A stretch of DNA of 64,000 bases from assembly GCF_030413635.1 (NCBI RefSeq), contig NZ_CP129235.1:2170001-2234000 (forward strand). The letters run 5' to 3'. Origin of the DNA: Planococcus shenhongbingii. GTDB taxonomy: Bacteria > Bacillota > Bacilli > Bacillales_A > Planococcaceae. Within the stretch, counting starts at the first letter, position 1. Each line of letters opens with the position of its first letter. The notes below the pieces were generated by a model that did no database searches, was not told where the DNA came from, and worked only from the letters and a program-made list of their open reading frames with translations. Below are positions 27,094-35,227 of the stretch, piece by piece. The position numbers were made by a program, and so were the translations under genes.

Positions 27094-27747
27094 TTATTCG
27101 ACTAAAGCTTTGTTTGTAAAACGTTTTTGAATCAATAGCAAAATGGCATCCGCAATAATTGCCAGAATTGCTACGGCAATGGAACCGCTGATGATTAAAT
27201 AATTGTCGCCCCGGCTGATTCCTTGAGTAATCAGAACGCCTAGTCCACCGGCGCCGATATAGGCTGCAATGACAGCAATCCCAATATTCAAGACCACCGC
27301 TGTCCGGATGCCTGCCATGATGATCGGCAACGCGTTTGGAATTTCGACCCGCCAGATGCGCTGATGAGTTTTCATCCCCATGCCGATTGCCGCATCCCGC
27401 ATGTCCGGATCAACATTTTTTATAGCTGTATATGTATTTCGGATAATCGGAAGCTGTGAATACAGTACGAGCGCAACAAAAGCCGGAAGAAAACCGATTC
27501 CCTGGCCGATAAGAGAAAAAACGGGAATCATGACGCCAAACAATGCAATACTTGGAATCGTTAAGGTGATTGAAGCAGCTTGAAGGACTATTCCTGCAAG
27601 GTATTCATTCGTTGTTAAGTAAATGCCAAGCGGCACGCCGATAGCTAAGGCCACCGCAATTGCTAACGTGACTAAAACAGCATGGTCTACGGTCAATTCC
27701 AAAATTCTTGGTGCATTCACCTCTAGAAATTTCAACCATTTTTCCAC
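27094..27747 (-). CDS. Osmoprotectant ABC transporter permease (OpuBB/OpuCB type), first gene of operon
   Basis: 217 residues, six membrane segments, BPD signature MRDAAIGMGMKTHQRIWRVEIPNALPIIMAGIR split across the EAA loop, and AAYIGAGGLGVLITQGI. Start is GTG 27747 after AAAGGGGAG. It ends 18 bp before the ATPase start. It forms, with the second permease, the channel of the osmoprotectant importer. Confidence 0.92.
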   Translation of the reverse strand: MEKWLKFLEVNAPRILELTVDHAVLVTLAIAVALAIGVPLGIYLTTNEYLAGIVLQAASITLTIPSIALFGVMIPVFSLIGQGIGFLPAFVALVLYSQLPIIRNTYTAIKNVDPDMRDAAIGMGMKTHQRIWRVEIPNALPIIMAGIRTAVVLNIGIAVIAAYIGAGGLGVLITQGISRGDNYLIISGSIAVAILAIIADAILLLIQKRFTNKALVE

Positions 27748-28140
27748 TTTATCTCCCCTTTCATGTCATAGGTAGAATAGCAAATTCACCTTCTACTTCG
27801 TTTTTGAGCACTCAATAAAATAAGAGCTGCTCAGCTCTTTATTTTATTGAATGTTCTATTTTTTACCGCTTCAATTATACCATATGCTAAATATTTCCTT
27901 AAGAAGCAGAAGAATGACAACCATATAATAATTCCCCACTTAGTGTATAGGTAAACATGTTATATAAAAATAGTATTTATAAGAAAAATGACTGAATTAT
28001 TTGATTTTACAATAAACTGCCTTAAAGGTATACTCGATGGTAAAAGAACCATGGTCAGTTTGGCTCCTCTGCTATTGCTAAGCTCTTCTTTATCTTCCGG
28101 AACATTGTGAAATAGTACCCCAATAAGGGAGTGGATCTTA
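27748..28140. other. Intergenic region upstream of two divergent units, with a long palindrome
   Basis: No gene. A near-perfect inverted repeat at 27813-27850 (CAATAAAATAAGAGCTG and its complement, one bulged base) lies about 70 bp upstream of the osmoprotectant operon start. No gene ends here, so it is not an obvious terminator; it could be a leader hairpin or an operator. Promoters for both flanking units must lie here but are not clear-cut. Confidence 0.5.
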
Positions 28141-28932
28141 ATGAATATGACAGAATTACAATCTCCTGCCGAGATACGCCAGTTGATCAGAGAAGGCAGA
28201 TGGCAGCAGCCGACTTCCGGCTTAGCAAATGGTTATCTGCAAGCCAATTTGGCAATTTTGCCAAAGGAAATGGCTTTTGACTTCCTGCTGTTTTGCCAGC
28301 GCAACCCGAAATTCTGCCCGCTGATCGATGTTACTGAATCGGGCTCGTTTGTGCCGGCCTTATCTGCGCCGTCGGCCGATCTGCGGACCGATCTACCAAA
28401 ATACCGCGTTTACCGTAATGGTGTACTGACCGAAGAAAAGGACAATATCCTGGATCTCTGGAATGAAGATATGGTCGGATTTTTAATCGGCTGCAGTTTC
28501 ACTTTTGAAGAAGCATTAATCAGCAATGGCATTCCCATGCGGCATAACGAAGAAAACTGCAATGTGCCGATGTTCAGAACTGCCATCCCTGCAGTGAAAG
28601 CTGGACGGTTTGAAGGCCCTACAGTGGTCAGCATGCGGCCGGTAGCAGAAAAAGACGTTGTTCGCGCCGTTCAAGTTACCAGCCGGTTTCCGAGTGCCCA
28701 TGGTGCTCCCGTCCATATCGGCAATCCGGCGAGCCTTGGCATTAACGATATAAACGCCCCTGACTTTGGAGACCGCGTCACCATCAAAGAAGGGGAAATA
28801 CCTGTCTTTTGGGCATGTGGAGTGACCCCGCAAGCCATCGCGATGCACGTAAAACCTGAGATCATGATTACTCATGCACCCGGGCATATGTTCATCACCG
28901 ATTTAAAATCAGCAGAAATCAGCGTCATTTGA
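28141..28932 (+). CDS. YcsI-type putative hydro-lyase / D-glutamate cyclase homologue (UPF0317, DUF1445)
   Basis: 263 residues, full length for DUF1445. Recognisable segments: FLLFCQRNPKFCPLIDVTE, DLPKYRVYRNG, FLIGCSFTFEEAL, MRHNEENCNVPMFRT, FWACGVTPQAIAM and ITHAPGHMFITDL. The mammalian relative converts D-glutamate to 5-oxo-D-proline; the bacterial proteins are annotated only as putative hydro-lyases. ATG 28141 has AAGGGAG ahead. It faces a TRAP transporter operon across a shared terminator, which suggests, without proof, that the transporter's substrate is handled by this enzyme. Confidence 0.88.
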   Translation: MNMTELQSPAEIRQLIREGRWQQPTSGLANGYLQANLAILPKEMAFDFLLFCQRNPKFCPLIDVTESGSFVPALSAPSADLRTDLPKYRVYRNGVLTEEKDNILDLWNEDMVGFLIGCSFTFEEALISNGIPMRHNEENCNVPMFRTAIPAVKAGRFEGPTVVSMRPVAEKDVVRAVQVTSRFPSAHGAPVHIGNPASLGINDINAPDFGDRVTIKEGEIPVFWACGVTPQAIAMHVKPEIMITHAPGHMFITDLKSAEISVI

Positions 28933-28956
28933 TGAAATGATTAGTTGAAGCCAGTT

Positions 28957-28997
28957 AGAAGCCTGTACAGCTGTTTTTCGCTGTACAGGCTTCTTTT
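28957..28997. terminator. Terminator after the ycsI-type gene
   Basis: Fourteen-bp stem AGAAGCCTGTACAG/CTGTACAGGCTTCT followed by TTTTG on the plus strand. Confidence 0.92.
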
Positions 28998-29012
28998 GTC
29001 TCCATACAAAAA

Positions 29013-29047
29013 CCGTAGCAGGAAACCCCGACGGTTTCCTGCTGCGG
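29013..29047 (-). terminator. Terminator of the TRAP transporter operon
   Basis: Stem CCGTAGCAGGAAACC paired with GGTTTCCTGCTGCGG (one mismatch), with GGTTTTTG next on the minus strand, 14 bp past the dctM stop codon. Confidence 0.85.
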
Positions 29048-29060
29048 AAAATGATATCAG

Positions 29061-30350
29061 TTATTCATATAGATTCGGCAGCCACATGGACAGCGAAGGT
29101 AGAAAGGTGATGACCAGCAAGCAAATGATCATCGTAAACAAAAACGGTAAAACGGAGACAGCTATCCGTTCGAAACGGATACCGCCGACACTGGATGCCA
29201 CAAACAAATTGACGCCGAGTGGAGGCGTGATAAAGCCGATGGCCAAGTTGGCAACCAAGATGACACCGAAATGGATCGGGTCAACTCCTACTGCCACCAC
29301 AATTGGCAAGAGAATCGGCGTCAAAACAACCAATGCCGAAATGGTATCGATAAACATTCCAACTACTAGCAACAACAAGTTGATGGCCATTAAAATGACA
29401 AGCGGATTCGTTGATAACTGGGTCAGGTAATCAGAAATTTCTCCCGGAATCTGTTCGATGGTCATGAAATAGGCAAACGATACCGAAAGTCCAATGATGA
29501 TCATCGTCGTGGCATTGATGACAATCGCCTGGCGGAAACTCTCATACAAGCCTTCCCACGACAATTCCTTGTAGACGAATTTACCGATAATGATGGCATA
29601 TACAACAGCGACTACGGCTGCTTCTGTAGGAGAGAAAATACCGCCGTAGATGCCTCCAAGAATGATGACGGGAATCAGTAAAGCCCATTTCGCTTCCCAG
29701 AAGGTTTTTACGACATCTTTAAATTCAAAAGTGGATGCTTCTCCAGGCTCTGGCTTATAACCGCGTTTTCTTGAAATCAAATAAGCAGTGATTAATAACC
29801 CCACGCCAATCAATATCCCTGGGAGAATACCGGCCAAGAACATGCTTCCGACCGAAACCCCACCAATGACGCCATATAACACGAAAGGAATACTCGGCGG
29901 AATGATAACACCGATCGAACCGGCCGAAGCCGCCACCGCCGAAGCGAAGCCTCCATCGTATTTACGCGCAATCATTGCCGGAATCATAAAGCTGCCTATT
30001 GCGGCGACAGTCGCAGGGCCAGAACCCGAAATGGCTGCAAAAAACATACAGGCAACAATCGTCACCATGCTGAGTCCGCCAGTCATCCAACCGACCAGTG
30101 CAGAAGCTAACGCGAGCAGCCGCCGTGAAACCCCGCCTTTCCCCATTAAAATACCAGCTAGCATGAAGAATGGAATCGCCAGCAATGGAAACGAATCGAG
30201 TGATGTAAATGCTTTTTGAGTGATGATGCTAAGAGGCAGGTTGGTTCCGAAATAAATCGCAGTCAACGCTGAAACGCCTAAGGCGAATGCAATCGGCACG
30301 CCGATAAATAAACAGACAAATAAAGTGCCAAATAAAAGGGCTATCGTCAT
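29061..30350 (-). CDS. dctM: TRAP transporter large permease (DctM family)
   Basis: 429 residues with about 12 membrane segments. DctM features: LFVCLFIGVPIAFALGVSAL, GPATVAAIGSFMIPAM, GSIGVIIPPSIPFVLYG, MFIDTISALVVLTPILLPI and FGVILVANLAIGFITPPLGVNLF. It is the sodium-driven transport subunit of a tripartite TRAP importer for carboxylic acids. Its ATG overlaps the dctQ stop codon by four bases, so translation is coupled. The substrate cannot be read from the sequence. Confidence 0.95.
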   Translation of the reverse strand: MTIALLFGTLFVCLFIGVPIAFALGVSALTAIYFGTNLPLSIITQKAFTSLDSFPLLAIPFFMLAGILMGKGGVSRRLLALASALVGWMTGGLSMVTIVACMFFAAISGSGPATVAAIGSFMIPAMIARKYDGGFASAVAASAGSIGVIIPPSIPFVLYGVIGGVSVGSMFLAGILPGILIGVGLLITAYLISRKRGYKPEPGEASTFEFKDVVKTFWEAKWALLIPVIILGGIYGGIFSPTEAAVVAVVYAIIIGKFVYKELSWEGLYESFRQAIVINATTMIIIGLSVSFAYFMTIEQIPGEISDYLTQLSTNPLVILMAINLLLLVVGMFIDTISALVVLTPILLPIVVAVGVDPIHFGVILVANLAIGFITPPLGVNLFVASSVGGIRFERIAVSVLPFLFTMIICLLVITFLPSLSMWLPNLYE

Positions 30351-30841
30351 GCTGGAATGTCCCCTCCCTTATGCATTTCATAATCGCCTTTCCAGATTTG
30401 GATCAATTGCTGGATCAACCGGATACACATGCCGATTCCACCCAGTGGTATCGCCAAAAATGGCATCCACATCGGCAATTGCATGGCTGGTGTAACTTGG
30501 CCATTGGTGAAACTCGCAAGTACGAGGTCGGTTCCGAAATAGGCCAAAAATAAAGCCATCCCAAACCAAATGACTACACTGATACTCTCCAATATTTTTC
30601 TTGTCAGACCTTGGAAACGAGTGACAAAGGCCTCCACACGAATATGTTCACGCAATTTGACCGCATAACTCGCACCGATCCATACTTGGAAAATATGTAT
30701 ATAACGGGCCATTTCTTCCGTCCAGCTCGGTGCATCGGAAAACACATAACGCCCGACAACTTGTCCGAAAATCAAGGCTACCATCACCACAAGCGTTAAC
30801 ACAAGAAACGCTTCTTCCGCTTTCTCAAACCTCTTAATCAT
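30347..30841 (-). CDS. dctQ: TRAP transporter small permease (DctQ family)
   Basis: 164 residues from ATG 30841, with AAGGAAGTG ahead (a start at 30859 is less well placed). Four membrane segments, with SWTEEMARYIHIFQVWIGASYAVKLREHIRVE, the conserved DctQ core, spread over residues 40-75. It forms a complex with DctM. It follows dctP after 72 bp that contain a hairpin. Confidence 0.92.
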   Translation of the reverse strand: MIKRFEKAEEAFLVLTLVVMVALIFGQVVGRYVFSDAPSWTEEMARYIHIFQVWIGASYAVKLREHIRVEAFVTRFQGLTRKILESISVVIWFGMALFLAYFGTDLVLASFTNGQVTPAMQLPMWMPFLAIPLGGIGMCIRLIQQLIQIWKGDYEMHKGGDIPA

Positions 30842-30860
30842 TTCCACACTTCCTTTCAAA

Positions 30861-30899
30861 AATGAAAAATCAAGGAATTACTTCCTTGACTCTTCATTT
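30861..30899 (-). terminator. Hairpin between dctP and dctQ
   Basis: An imperfect stem (AATGAAAAATCAAGGAA and its complement) lies between the binding-protein and permease genes. It may terminate part of the transcripts or protect the dctP message, giving more binding protein than permease. Confidence 0.5.
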
Positions 30900-30913
30900 G
30901 TTTAGCATCTTCT

Positions 30914-31939
30914 TTATTCATTCGCCGCAAGTGCCTGGTCAATCAGATCCTTGCCGATTTGCTCTTCATATTTTGTGTAAACCGGCTCTGCCGCTTCACG
31001 GAATGCGTTGCGCTGCTCATCCGCCAATTCATGGACTTGCATGCCTTCCGCTTTTAATTTTTCAAGGAATTCAGCATCTTGCTGCTGTGCCAGTTCACGC
31101 TGTTCTGAACGGAACTCTTCAGACGCTTCCATCACCAGACTTTGCAAATCTTCAGGCAGGCTGTTATAGAAATCATCGTTCACCAAAAGCGCAGTCGCTG
31201 CGTAAACATGCCCTGTCAATGTCAGGTAATCCTGAACTTCATAGAATTTGTTTGTGTAATACAAGGAAATTGGGCAATCCATCGCATCGTAAGTGCCTTG
31301 TTGAAGTGCCGTGTAAAGTTCGCCAAAAGCAAATGGTGATGCATTTGCCCCAAACGCATTGAATGTATCCGTGTGCAGTGGGCTTTCCAATGTCCGCATT
31401 TTTAACCCATCCATGTCTTCGGGTACTTCAATCGGCCCTTCGTTGTTCGATACATGACGGAAGCCATTTTCGCCGAATACCAGTCCCTTTATGCCGTTAT
31501 TTTCCAAATCCGCCATTAACTCTTGTCCTAATTCACCGTCAAGTGCTTTATAAGCGGCTTCGTTGTTATTGAATAAGAATGGCAGATCAAATACCTGGAA
31601 TTTATCATTGAATGATGCCATCGCAGCAACGGCTGGGATCGTCATTTCAACATTCCCAAGCTGCACAGCTTCAATCGCTTCCCGGTCCGAGCCGTAAAGC
31701 TGGCCGTTCGGATAAAGCTCTACCTTTAAGCGGCCATCCGACTCGGCTTCCAATTTCTTTTTAAATGCTTCAGCCGCAATATGAGACGATTGCTCTTCCG
31801 GCACTAGATGTGCAATCCTGATTGTAAAAGTCTCTCCGCTCGTTTCCCCGTTTTCTGAAGTTGTACCGCCGCTATCCGGGCGCCCACATGCTGATAAAAT
31901 AAATAATCCGATAAGTAATAATCCGAGTAATTTCTTCAT
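30914..31939 (-). CDS. dctP: TRAP transporter substrate-binding lipoprotein (DctP family)
   Basis: 341 residues. Lipobox LSAC at residues 15-18. DctP hallmarks: FTIRIAHLVPEEQSSHIAAE, LKVELYPNGQLYGSDREAIEAVQLG, DGLKMRTLESPLHTDTF with the substrate-binding arginine, and DAMDCPISLYYTNKFYEVQ. It captures the substrate outside the membrane. The ATG overlaps the gntR stop codon (ATGA), so regulator and transporter are one operon. A C4-dicarboxylate or sugar acid is the likely substrate class. Confidence 0.94.
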   Translation of the reverse strand: MKKLLGLLLIGLFILSACGRPDSGGTTSENGETSGETFTIRIAHLVPEEQSSHIAAEAFKKKLEAESDGRLKVELYPNGQLYGSDREAIEAVQLGNVEMTIPAVAAMASFNDKFQVFDLPFLFNNNEAAYKALDGELGQELMADLENNGIKGLVFGENGFRHVSNNEGPIEVPEDMDGLKMRTLESPLHTDTFNAFGANASPFAFGELYTALQQGTYDAMDCPISLYYTNKFYEVQDYLTLTGHVYAATALLVNDDFYNSLPEDLQSLVMEASEEFRSEQRELAQQQDAEFLEKLKAEGMQVHELADEQRNAFREAAEPVYTKYEEQIGKDLIDQALAANE

Positions 31940-32601
31940 AATTCCTCCTGTAAAATGTATTTCAGCAATCGGTTTTCAATATTGTCGAGATGAATCGCCA
32001 ATTGCTGTTTGGCTTCGTCGATATTTCCTTTTTCAATCGCATCAATAATCGCCTGGTGTTCGGCGTATGCTTTTTCCGCACTGTCAGCAATTGCATCGGA
32101 TAACAGCATAAACGCTCTACTTCCGCCGGTGTTGATTCCTTTTATGATTTCTTTCAACCGCCTGTTTTTATGGCTCCGACACAACAAGGAATGAAATTCC
32201 TGATCTAAATCCATAAAAATGACAAAGTCTTTTTTCTGAATCATCTTCCATTGCTGTACTGCATTTTCCTTCAACTCATCTACGAAACGCTTTTGATCTG
32301 CTTTCGACAATTTTTCAAGTCCTTGAATTTCCAACAATTTCCGAAGTTCCATAATTTCTACGACATCTTGGCGAGTAAATTTGGCGACAATAGCGGGCCT
32401 TGTTTTCCTCAATTCGATAAGCGCATCAACAGCCAGTCTTTTTAACGCTTCTCTTAAAGGCGTTCTGCTGATTCCCAGTTCTACAGCCAGCCTTTCTTCC
32501 GGCAGTTCTTCGCCGGGTTTCAACTCTCCGGTGATAATCAATTTCTTGATATACTCATATGCCTGCTCCGCCAAAGTGGTTTTTTTTATTAATTTTTCCA
32601 T
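31936..32601 (-). CDS. GntR-family regulator of the TRAP operon (FCD type)
   Basis: 221 residues from ATG 32601, preceded by AAGGAGG; the open frame to 32631 has no site. N-terminal winged helix AEQAYEYIKKLIITGELKPG, ELGISRTPLREALKRLAVD, then an FCD domain (MDLDQEFHSLLCRSHKNRRL and EHQAIIDAIEKGNIDEA with metal-binding His/Asp pattern). It is the first gene of the operon with dctP, and the promoter carries a TGTATAC palindrome at the start site, so it very probably represses itself and the transporter until the carboxylate inducer is present. Confidence 0.92.
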   Translation of the reverse strand: MEKLIKKTTLAEQAYEYIKKLIITGELKPGEELPEERLAVELGISRTPLREALKRLAVDALIELRKTRPAIVAKFTRQDVVEIMELRKLLEIQGLEKLSKADQKRFVDELKENAVQQWKMIQKKDFVIFMDLDQEFHSLLCRSHKNRRLKEIIKGINTGGSRAFMLLSDAIADSAEKAYAEHQAIIDAIEKGNIDEAKQQLAIHLDNIENRLLKYILQEEL

Positions 32602-32633
32602 GAATCCTCCTTTCTCATAATTAATCTTCACAG

Positions 32634-32681
32634 TGTATACTGTATACAGAAAAGTATAGGGGAAGATTTTTGAATTGTAAA
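32634..32681 (-). promoter_or_regulatory. Promoter and operator of the gntR-TRAP operon
   Basis: Minus strand: TTTACA (32676-32681), 17-bp spacer, TATACT (32653-32658), then the perfect odd-length palindrome TGTATACTGTATACA (32634-32648) over the predicted start site. Such a TGTATACA-type site is usual for FCD GntR repressors. Confidence 0.82.
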
Positions 32682-32877
32682 TGAAATTTTCGGAATTGAC
32701 TGATATTTATGTGAATAAAAAGGATAAAAGTAATAGATTTCCTTGACTAATTACAACTTTCAAATGACTGCTTTTAAATTTTCATCGCTGTAAAAACAAC
32801 TGCTTTTATGTACAATAATAAGAAATGAATGAAAAAGAGTTAGGAACCGAAATAAGATGGTTCAAGGAGACGTGTCA

Positions 32878-33663
32878 TTGGAAACCCTGCTAGTATTTAA
32901 AAGTTCATATTCAAATAAGTTTTGGAAAATATCTGTGGCAGAAAGTTCGTTTGCGGTCACTTACGGAAGAATCGGCACTGCCGGAACAGTCAGAGTGAAA
33001 GATTTCCCTTCAATAGAAGCCTGTGAAAAAGAAGCCCATCGGCTCATTCAATCAAAACTCAAAAAAGGCTATCTGCCGGCAGAAAGGGCTGAACAAGTTG
33101 TAAAAGAAAGTACGATGACAGAATCGCACTTCTGGCATTTGATAGATGAATGCGGTGATCATGGTGAAGATTCCCTTGAACAGATGGAGTGGCTGGTTTC
33201 TCATTTAGCTAAAAAACCGGTACTGGATATCCTGGTATTTGAGTCCATCCTGAAGGAGCATTACACCAAGTCCTATACTTCCGAGTTATGGGCCGCTGCC
33301 TATATTGCTATGGGCGGCTGTTCTGACGATAGCTTCGATTATTTCCGGGCATGGATCCTGTACCTGGGGAAAGAAGTTTATTACGAGGCGATTGAAGATC
33401 CGGAGTCGCTTCTTCCCTATTTACTGCTGCTGAAAGAACAAGAAGAAATTCCCCAATTGGAAGAGTTCCTATTCGTCGCAAGCAGCGCATACGAAGAGAA
33501 AACCGGCCAAGAATTCGAAGAATATTTGAACCTGTATGGCCAATTGACGGAACAAGATGACAGCGAACCGGAAATTGATTTAGATTGGGATGAAGACGAT
33601 CAAGAAGCTTTGCGCAAAATATTGCCCAATTTTTGGGAAGCCTTTCACGAAAACCCTTTATAA
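32878..33663 (+). CDS. WGR domain protein fused to DUF4240
   Basis: 261 residues from TTG 32878, which has AAGGAGA seven bases ahead; ATG 32857 in the same frame lacks a well spaced site. Residues 1-75 form a WGR-type domain (FWKISVAESSFAVTYGRIGTAGTVRVKDF; YGRIG replaces the usual WGRIG). Residues 85-200 are DUF4240 (HFWHLIDECGDHGEDSLEQM and LWAAAYIAMGGCSDDSFDYF). The C-terminal 50 residues are strongly acidic. WGR domains occur in PARP and MolR-type proteins and in some MoxR-associated systems; DUF4240 has no known function. The gene stands alone with its own terminator. Confidence 0.8.
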   Translation: METLLVFKSSYSNKFWKISVAESSFAVTYGRIGTAGTVRVKDFPSIEACEKEAHRLIQSKLKKGYLPAERAEQVVKESTMTESHFWHLIDECGDHGEDSLEQMEWLVSHLAKKPVLDILVFESILKEHYTKSYTSELWAAAYIAMGGCSDDSFDYFRAWILYLGKEVYYEAIEDPESLLPYLLLLKEQEEIPQLEEFLFVASSAYEEKTGQEFEEYLNLYGQLTEQDDSEPEIDLDWDEDDQEALRKILPNFWEAFHENPL

Positions 33664-33715
33664 AGTTGAAGAGCACAAAATAAGCATCTGTCTCGTTTCA
33701 AAAACTATCAAATAG

Positions 33716-33764
33716 AAAAAAGGGAAGAAAAATTGCAGTTACTCCGCAATTTTTCTTCCCTTTC
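33716..33764. terminator. Bidirectional terminator between the WGR and SMP-30 genes
   Basis: Stem of about 18 bp (AAAGGGAAGAAAAATTGC and complement) between convergent genes, with A-run before and T-run after. Confidence 0.92.
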
Positions 33765-33789
33765 GTTTTCTGTTACTTTCAAAACTATA

Positions 33790-34758
33790 TTATTGCAATC
33801 CGTACGGCACTAAACCTTCTTTATTCACTTTAATGCGCCAAACCTCATTTTTGGAAGACTCGGTGACATACAGATAGCCTTCGTGGAATGCCAGATTGGT
33901 TGTAAATGTTCCCGTGCCTTTAGGAAGACGGATCGTTCCGTATTTGAACCCATCTTTGTCCTGGACAACGACTTCCCCGGCCTGGAAATGGGCAACGTAT
34001 AGATTTCCTGCTTTGTCGACAGCCAATCCATCCGGTCCGATTCCGCCTTCATATTGCCCGAAGACAAATGGCGTTTCAGGTGACGGTGGTGCATTTTTTG
34101 CCGGAGCAGCTAGAACTCTGTTTTTGCCAAACTCGGAAATATAAACACGGCTGCCATCAGCGGAAATAGCGACTCCGTTCGGATATGCAATTTTATCTGC
34201 AAACAAAACTGGCTCTTTGCTGTTTGCCGGCAAGTAGAAGACGCGTCCGACCGGGTTGGTTGCACTGGATCCCATTGGCTCCGTGAAATACAAGCCGCCG
34301 TCTTTATCAAAAACTAAGTCGTTCAACCCGTTTAACGGCTTGCCTTTATAAGTGCTTACGACAGTTTCGCTTTTCCCTGTTTTCGGATTATATGCATGGA
34401 TGACTCCCGTGATGTCCGTGATGAAAAGACGGCCATCTTTGTGGAATTTCGCTCCTACAGGGCCCGGATATTTTCTAACCTGTTCAACTTTATTTCCTTT
34501 TACTTTAAGAAGTTCTCCTGACATCGGGCTAACCATCCAAATGTTGCCTTTACGGTCGAAGTTAATGCCTTCCATAAAGCCGCCATCGCCTTTTACAACT
34601 TTTTCCCATTTGGCTTTAGCAGGAATGATTTCTGAGATGTTATGCCTTTCTCCTTTTGGCACCGGTTTTGTCTCATACAATGATTTGGCGCCGACAAAGC
34701 CTGCCGCTACAAGCAAGAAAACAAGCAATATGGCTACTGTAAACCCTCTTTTTTTCAT
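33790..34758 (-). CDS. Exported SMP-30/gluconolactonase-like beta-propeller protein
   Basis: 322 residues. Signal peptide or anchor MKKRGFTVAILLVFLLVAAGFVGAK, then repeated propeller blades: GGFMEGINFDRKGNIWMVSP, LNGLNDLVFDKDGGLYFTEP, YPNGVAISADGSRVYISEFG and GPDGLAVDKAGNLYVAHFQAG (each a blade of the SMP-30/LRE family). The conserved Glu, Asn and Asp metal ligands of lactonases seem present (EG at blade 1, N in LNDLVFD, D in SADG). It acts outside the membrane, perhaps as a lactonase; the substrate is unknown. ATG 34758 follows GGAGGAG. Confidence 0.85.
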   Translation of the reverse strand: MKKRGFTVAILLVFLLVAAGFVGAKSLYETKPVPKGERHNISEIIPAKAKWEKVVKGDGGFMEGINFDRKGNIWMVSPMSGELLKVKGNKVEQVRKYPGPVGAKFHKDGRLFITDITGVIHAYNPKTGKSETVVSTYKGKPLNGLNDLVFDKDGGLYFTEPMGSSATNPVGRVFYLPANSKEPVLFADKIAYPNGVAISADGSRVYISEFGKNRVLAAPAKNAPPSPETPFVFGQYEGGIGPDGLAVDKAGNLYVAHFQAGEVVVQDKDGFKYGTIRLPKGTGTFTTNLAFHEGYLYVTESSKNEVWRIKVNKEGLVPYGLQ

Positions 34759-34777
34759 TTACATGACTCCTCCTTTT

Positions 34778-34825
34778 CGAATGAATTCATTCGTTTTTTA
34801 TTTCTGCAGCAATTCTGAATTTCAA
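34778..34825 (-). promoter_or_regulatory. Promoter of the SMP-30 gene with palindromic operator
   Basis: Minus strand: TTGAAA (34820-34825), 17-bp spacer, AATAAA (34797-34802), then the perfect 16-bp palindrome CGAATGAATTCATTCG (34778-34793) over the predicted start site. It looks like a TetR-type operator, but no TetR gene is in the window. Confidence 0.65.
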
Positions 34826-35111
34826 TTTTAATGAAAAGAGTTCCGGATAAAACGTGGTTCACGTTCTAAGTGGAAACTCCTCACCAAAATAAATAACTGC
34901 TAGCACAAAATATAACCTTAATACAAAACTGAAACCACAAGCAATGGCATTTGAGTTTTTTAATTATTCAGTAATTATTTCTCTTTATTAATAGGATTAA
35001 CTTTGTTAAACTTATTGGTTTTTTCCCATAAACTTATAAGTTGCTGCTAATTCGAAAAGTTCGTTGCTTAATGGTTTAAAAACAGGCAACGATTGCTGCG
35101 TTTACAAGCAA
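34826..35111. other. Intergenic, no gene seen
   Basis: AT-rich spacer between the SMP-30 gene and the DUF2798 unit; no frame with a ribosome site and no clear repeat. Confidence 0.5.
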
Positions 35112-35142
35112 TAAAAAAAGCTGCCCAACTAAAGGCAGCTTA
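35112..35142 (-). terminator. Terminator of the DUF2798 unit
   Basis: Stem AAGCTGCC/GGCAGCTT followed by seven Ts on the minus strand, about 85 bp after the small downstream frame. Confidence 0.8.
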
Positions 35143-35227
35143 GTTTTACACCTTACAACGAAAATGAAATCCATATCGTTGGAATAATACAATATTCCTG
35201 TAAACGACTCTATCCTTCTTTCTTGCA

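Noticed and set aside
27748..28140. Riboswitch or T-box in front of the osmoprotectant operon
   Set aside because: The palindrome has no recognisable aptamer or T-box core and no terminator/antiterminator pair.
30862..31362. Plus-strand frame opposite dctP
   Set aside because: Antisense to a full-length DctP; Cys/His/Pro-rich product typical of reverse-strand artefacts.
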